Shown here: piece by piece, positions 61,601 to 64,000 of the stretch
Layout of the letters: each line of letters begins with the position of its first letter
How positions within the stretch are numbered: position 1 is the first letter of the stretch
Origin: Chionis minor
Lineage: Eukaryota; Chordata; Aves; Charadriiformes; Chionididae
Direction: 5' to 3'
Length of the DNA: 64,000 nucleotides
Assembly: GCA_013398295.1 (NCBI GenBank)
Contig: VZSF01009049.1
Location: 248,001 to 312,000 of the forward strand
Position numbers and translations under genes: made by a program
Notes under the pieces: generated by a model
The model's database searches: none
What the model saw: only the letters and a program-made list of their open reading frames with translations
Told to the model about the DNA's origin: nothing

Positions 61601-64000
61601 ATCATTCTTCAGACCTGTGCTTTCCCCTGTGTCTGTGGAAATCCTGAACTGAGAAATTTTAACCTAAGACTCCCAGGTGGTTCAGCCATGTGCTTTACTA
61701 TAATATCCCTCCATCTACAACTTTTTATATACTTCACTTTCAGTTTCCTGGGTTGAAAAAAAATCTAAAAAGATCTGTGCTATTATGAAATTCAACCCAT
61801 ATGTATTAGCTGATCCCTTTTCTTTTTACAATGCAACATGGTAATTGAATAAATTGGAGTGATGAAAATTTTAAAGGGTACATAATTTGATTATGTGAAA
61901 AATCCTAATAATACTGGGTTGGTTTACTCTTCTTAAAAGTAATTTTTGTAAATATTTTTGTTTTCATTCTCTGTTTTACCTTTAAAAGGTATGTCTAAGC
62001 TGTAGTTTTCTTTGATGGTTCTAAGGCAGAAGGACAGATAACTGTCAAACTCTGATAACTTTTTACTGTGTTTTAGCTTAATCTCCAGAGTGCCTTAAAC
62101 TTAAAGCTGTAACTCTCTTTCCTTATTCTCACATGAAAGAATCTGCATCATTGTCCCCATTTTCCAGGTGGCATATTTGAGGAAAAAAAGTTGAGGTAGT
62201 TTTACCATGGTAAACCTTTACCATCTGCAGAGTCACTGTCAGCCATTATTAAAATTTGGAGTTCCTGTCCTCTACTCCTGAACTTAGACAAATATAACAA
62301 AAAAATTTCAAAATGTGATAAGTAATTTTGAAAATAAGATATAGTAAAGTCATTCATATGGGACCTAATCAAAAGTGCTTTGACATCCGTACAGGTCTCT
62401 CAAGCTCATGGTACTGTTCTTCAGGTTTTGTTTTCAGGCAAATAAACAGTATTAATTTCTCAAATTAAAAAATTGAAATCCTTGGAATAAGGCTAGGCCT
62501 CTCCCCCATGTCTCTTGAGACCTACATTATGAAATTGAAAGCCTCACTTGAAAAACAAAGCAGGAGAAATAGAGTTCAAAGGTGAGAGCTCCTATGTGTC
62601 TTTAGTAATCTACATGATGAAAATGGAAAACTACGTTGCTACTTAACCAGATTCTAAAAAAAAGAGTTTAAAGTAATTCAGATAATTGCTCAGTGGGATT
62701 TTCTTTTATTTGTTTTTATAAACACAGGACAAGAAGCTTGTATTCAAAACTTTTTTGTATAACTGTAGTAAATGCTTTTCTATGCAGTTTTATTCTTTTC
62801 TAGCTGTTAATAGTATTGGTTTTAGAAGGCCTCCAGTTTTGGTGTGGGTCTGGGTTTTTGTTTTTCAGCAATGTAGGCAATCTCTGTGTAGGAATATTTA
62901 CCTACAGCATTAACTCAGAAGTAAACTTTTAGTTTGATTTGACCTTAGAAAATTAAGATGTCATTGCATTGAAAGAGAAGGATTTAAAATATGGTAACAA
63001 GAGGTTTTGGCAGTAAAATTCAAAGTGACATTAGGACAAAACTTTTGAAGTCTGAATAATTCATCATTAAAAGCATCACAAGGTTTGACATGTATGAAAA
63101 AGCACATTAGTCTGAAAGATAAGTAGATGTTCCTAGGACAGAGAGGAATGCTTGACTGATAAATGAGATATATTGCACAATAAAATACTTAGTAATTAAA
63201 AGACAAGACTTATTTAAGGGGAACTGACTAAATAAGATGAGAGGAAAGTTTATCAAAGAGGATTAATTCAACAAAGAGCCCATAAATGTGTTGCTGTGAT
63301 CCAATTAAATATACAGCAGGGCCAACAGGTCATGTGTTGATAATTCAACCAGTAACAAAAGCATAGAAAGTACAAAGAAAGGTAATATTCTGAACTTTGC
63401 TTAGAGTCAGTCTCCTCCTGTCATGGGAGCAATGAGGACCCCAAATTCTAATGGAACCTGCCAGTGACAGCCAGACATGTCCTCTTCCTTTATTGCTTTT
63501 TAATCTTTTTTAGGACACATTGCCTCAGTCCCGGTTGCATGGGAAAGGTCTGACTGGATTAAAGAGGTTTAGAGGAGCAGGGACAGATTAAAATATGGTA
63601 TGGCGTTATCATCAAATGTAGCCTACACCCTGTGTATGAGTACTAGGAGCAGCACCTATCTTCTCTCAGACGAGTGTGGAACAACCTCTATCTTCCCATG
63701 CACATGTGGAAGTAGAGACCATTTCCTTATACTTTTGCTGATATTCGGGGCTGCTTTGCCAGTGCTTTGTGAGACACTGTAGCTCTGACTATTTGCATTA
63801 CATTTCCAAGGCTGTTTATACAACTGTGAAGGCTCAAAACTTGAGAGTATGGAATCCCATCTTAGAAAAATTAATACTAATATATAATCTGCTCAGGTCT
63901 CATCTCCGATAGCTCAGTACTCTTAGACACAAGATTCGGTGTCTGTGTTGTAGTTAATCTTTGGTTCCAATATATTCTTGAACTCCCAGTGAAAGGACTT
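58623..64000 (-). other. Probable first intron of IMPG1; no exon recognised
   Basis: The acceptor at 58,623-58,624 requires an upstream exon with a one-base overhang that supplies the signal peptide. I scanned the minus strand for a short hydrophobic ATG-initiated segment followed by a donor and found none that I trust, so the promoter and exon 1 probably lie beyond the window. A TA/TG microsatellite is present at about 60,407-60,438. Nothing else is recognised. Confidence 0.6.
60407..60438. repeat. TA/TG microsatellite
   Basis: ATATATATATATGTGTGTGT followed by GCATATATATAC: mixed alternating purine-pyrimidine sequence. Confidence 0.85.

Noticed and set aside
62222..62246. Possible IMPG1 first coding exon (MADSDSAD followed by GTAAAG, one-base overhang)
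   Set aside because: The phase fits, but there is no signal peptide, which a secreted proteoglycan needs. Likely chance.
1..64000. CRISPR arrays, insertion sequences, operons, tRNA or rRNA genes
   Set aside because: None seen. Repeats are CR1 or simple sequence, and the coding content is a single spliced vertebrate gene.

Overview
The window reads as vertebrate, and specifically avian, nuclear DNA. It is AT-rich with long non-coding stretches, phased exons flanked by GT/AG splice sites, and repeatedly invaded by CR1 LINE fragments that end in the ATTCTATGATTCT / ATTCTGTGATTCT tails typical of birds. The best-preserved CR1 copies resemble the CR1-J type common in Neoaves. That last point is from memory of the families, not from a search.

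One protein-coding gene accounts for nearly the whole window. Thirteen consecutive minus-strand exons, running from 58,622 down to 9,688, encode most of interphotoreceptor matrix proteoglycan 1 (IMPG1, also called SPACR). This is a secreted, heavily glycosylated, hyaluronan-binding component of the extracellular matrix around photoreceptor outer segments. The exon phases chain without a break. In order they encode an N-terminal segment with an RIKR furin-type site, a conserved Cys-containing region, SEA domain 1, a long Ser/Thr/Pro-rich mucin-like region (two exons of 535 and 572 bp), SEA domain 2 with an NGSVIV autocleavage-type motif, and an EGF-like region. The coding exons total about 2,665 nt (about 888 codons). 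I could not find the signal-peptide exon, which probably lies above 64,000. I could not firmly place the terminal exon(s) either; they may lie in 1-9,687 or below the window.

Region by region: 1-9,687 is downstream intron or 3' flank with no firm gene. 9,688-16,594 holds the EGF, SEA2 and second mucin exons with three CR1 pieces. 16,595-36,669 is a 20-kb intron with four CR1 fragments, AT-rich low complexity and two GC-richer patches. 36,670-42,676 holds the first mucin exons and the end of SEA1. 42,677-52,526 holds the SEA1 start and N-terminal exons and one large CR1. 52,527-58,388 is an intron with two large CR1 pieces. 58,389-58,622 is the first visible exon, and above it nothing is recognised.

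I found no operon, CRISPR array, phage, insertion sequence, tRNA or rRNA. The points of most interest are a half-preserved second EGF-like module that human IMPG1 has lost, a tandem NAGNAG acceptor in a mucin exon, two near-identical direct CR1 copies bracketing five exons, a higher CpG density in roughly the first 20 kb, and several hairpins and short tandem duplications in introns.
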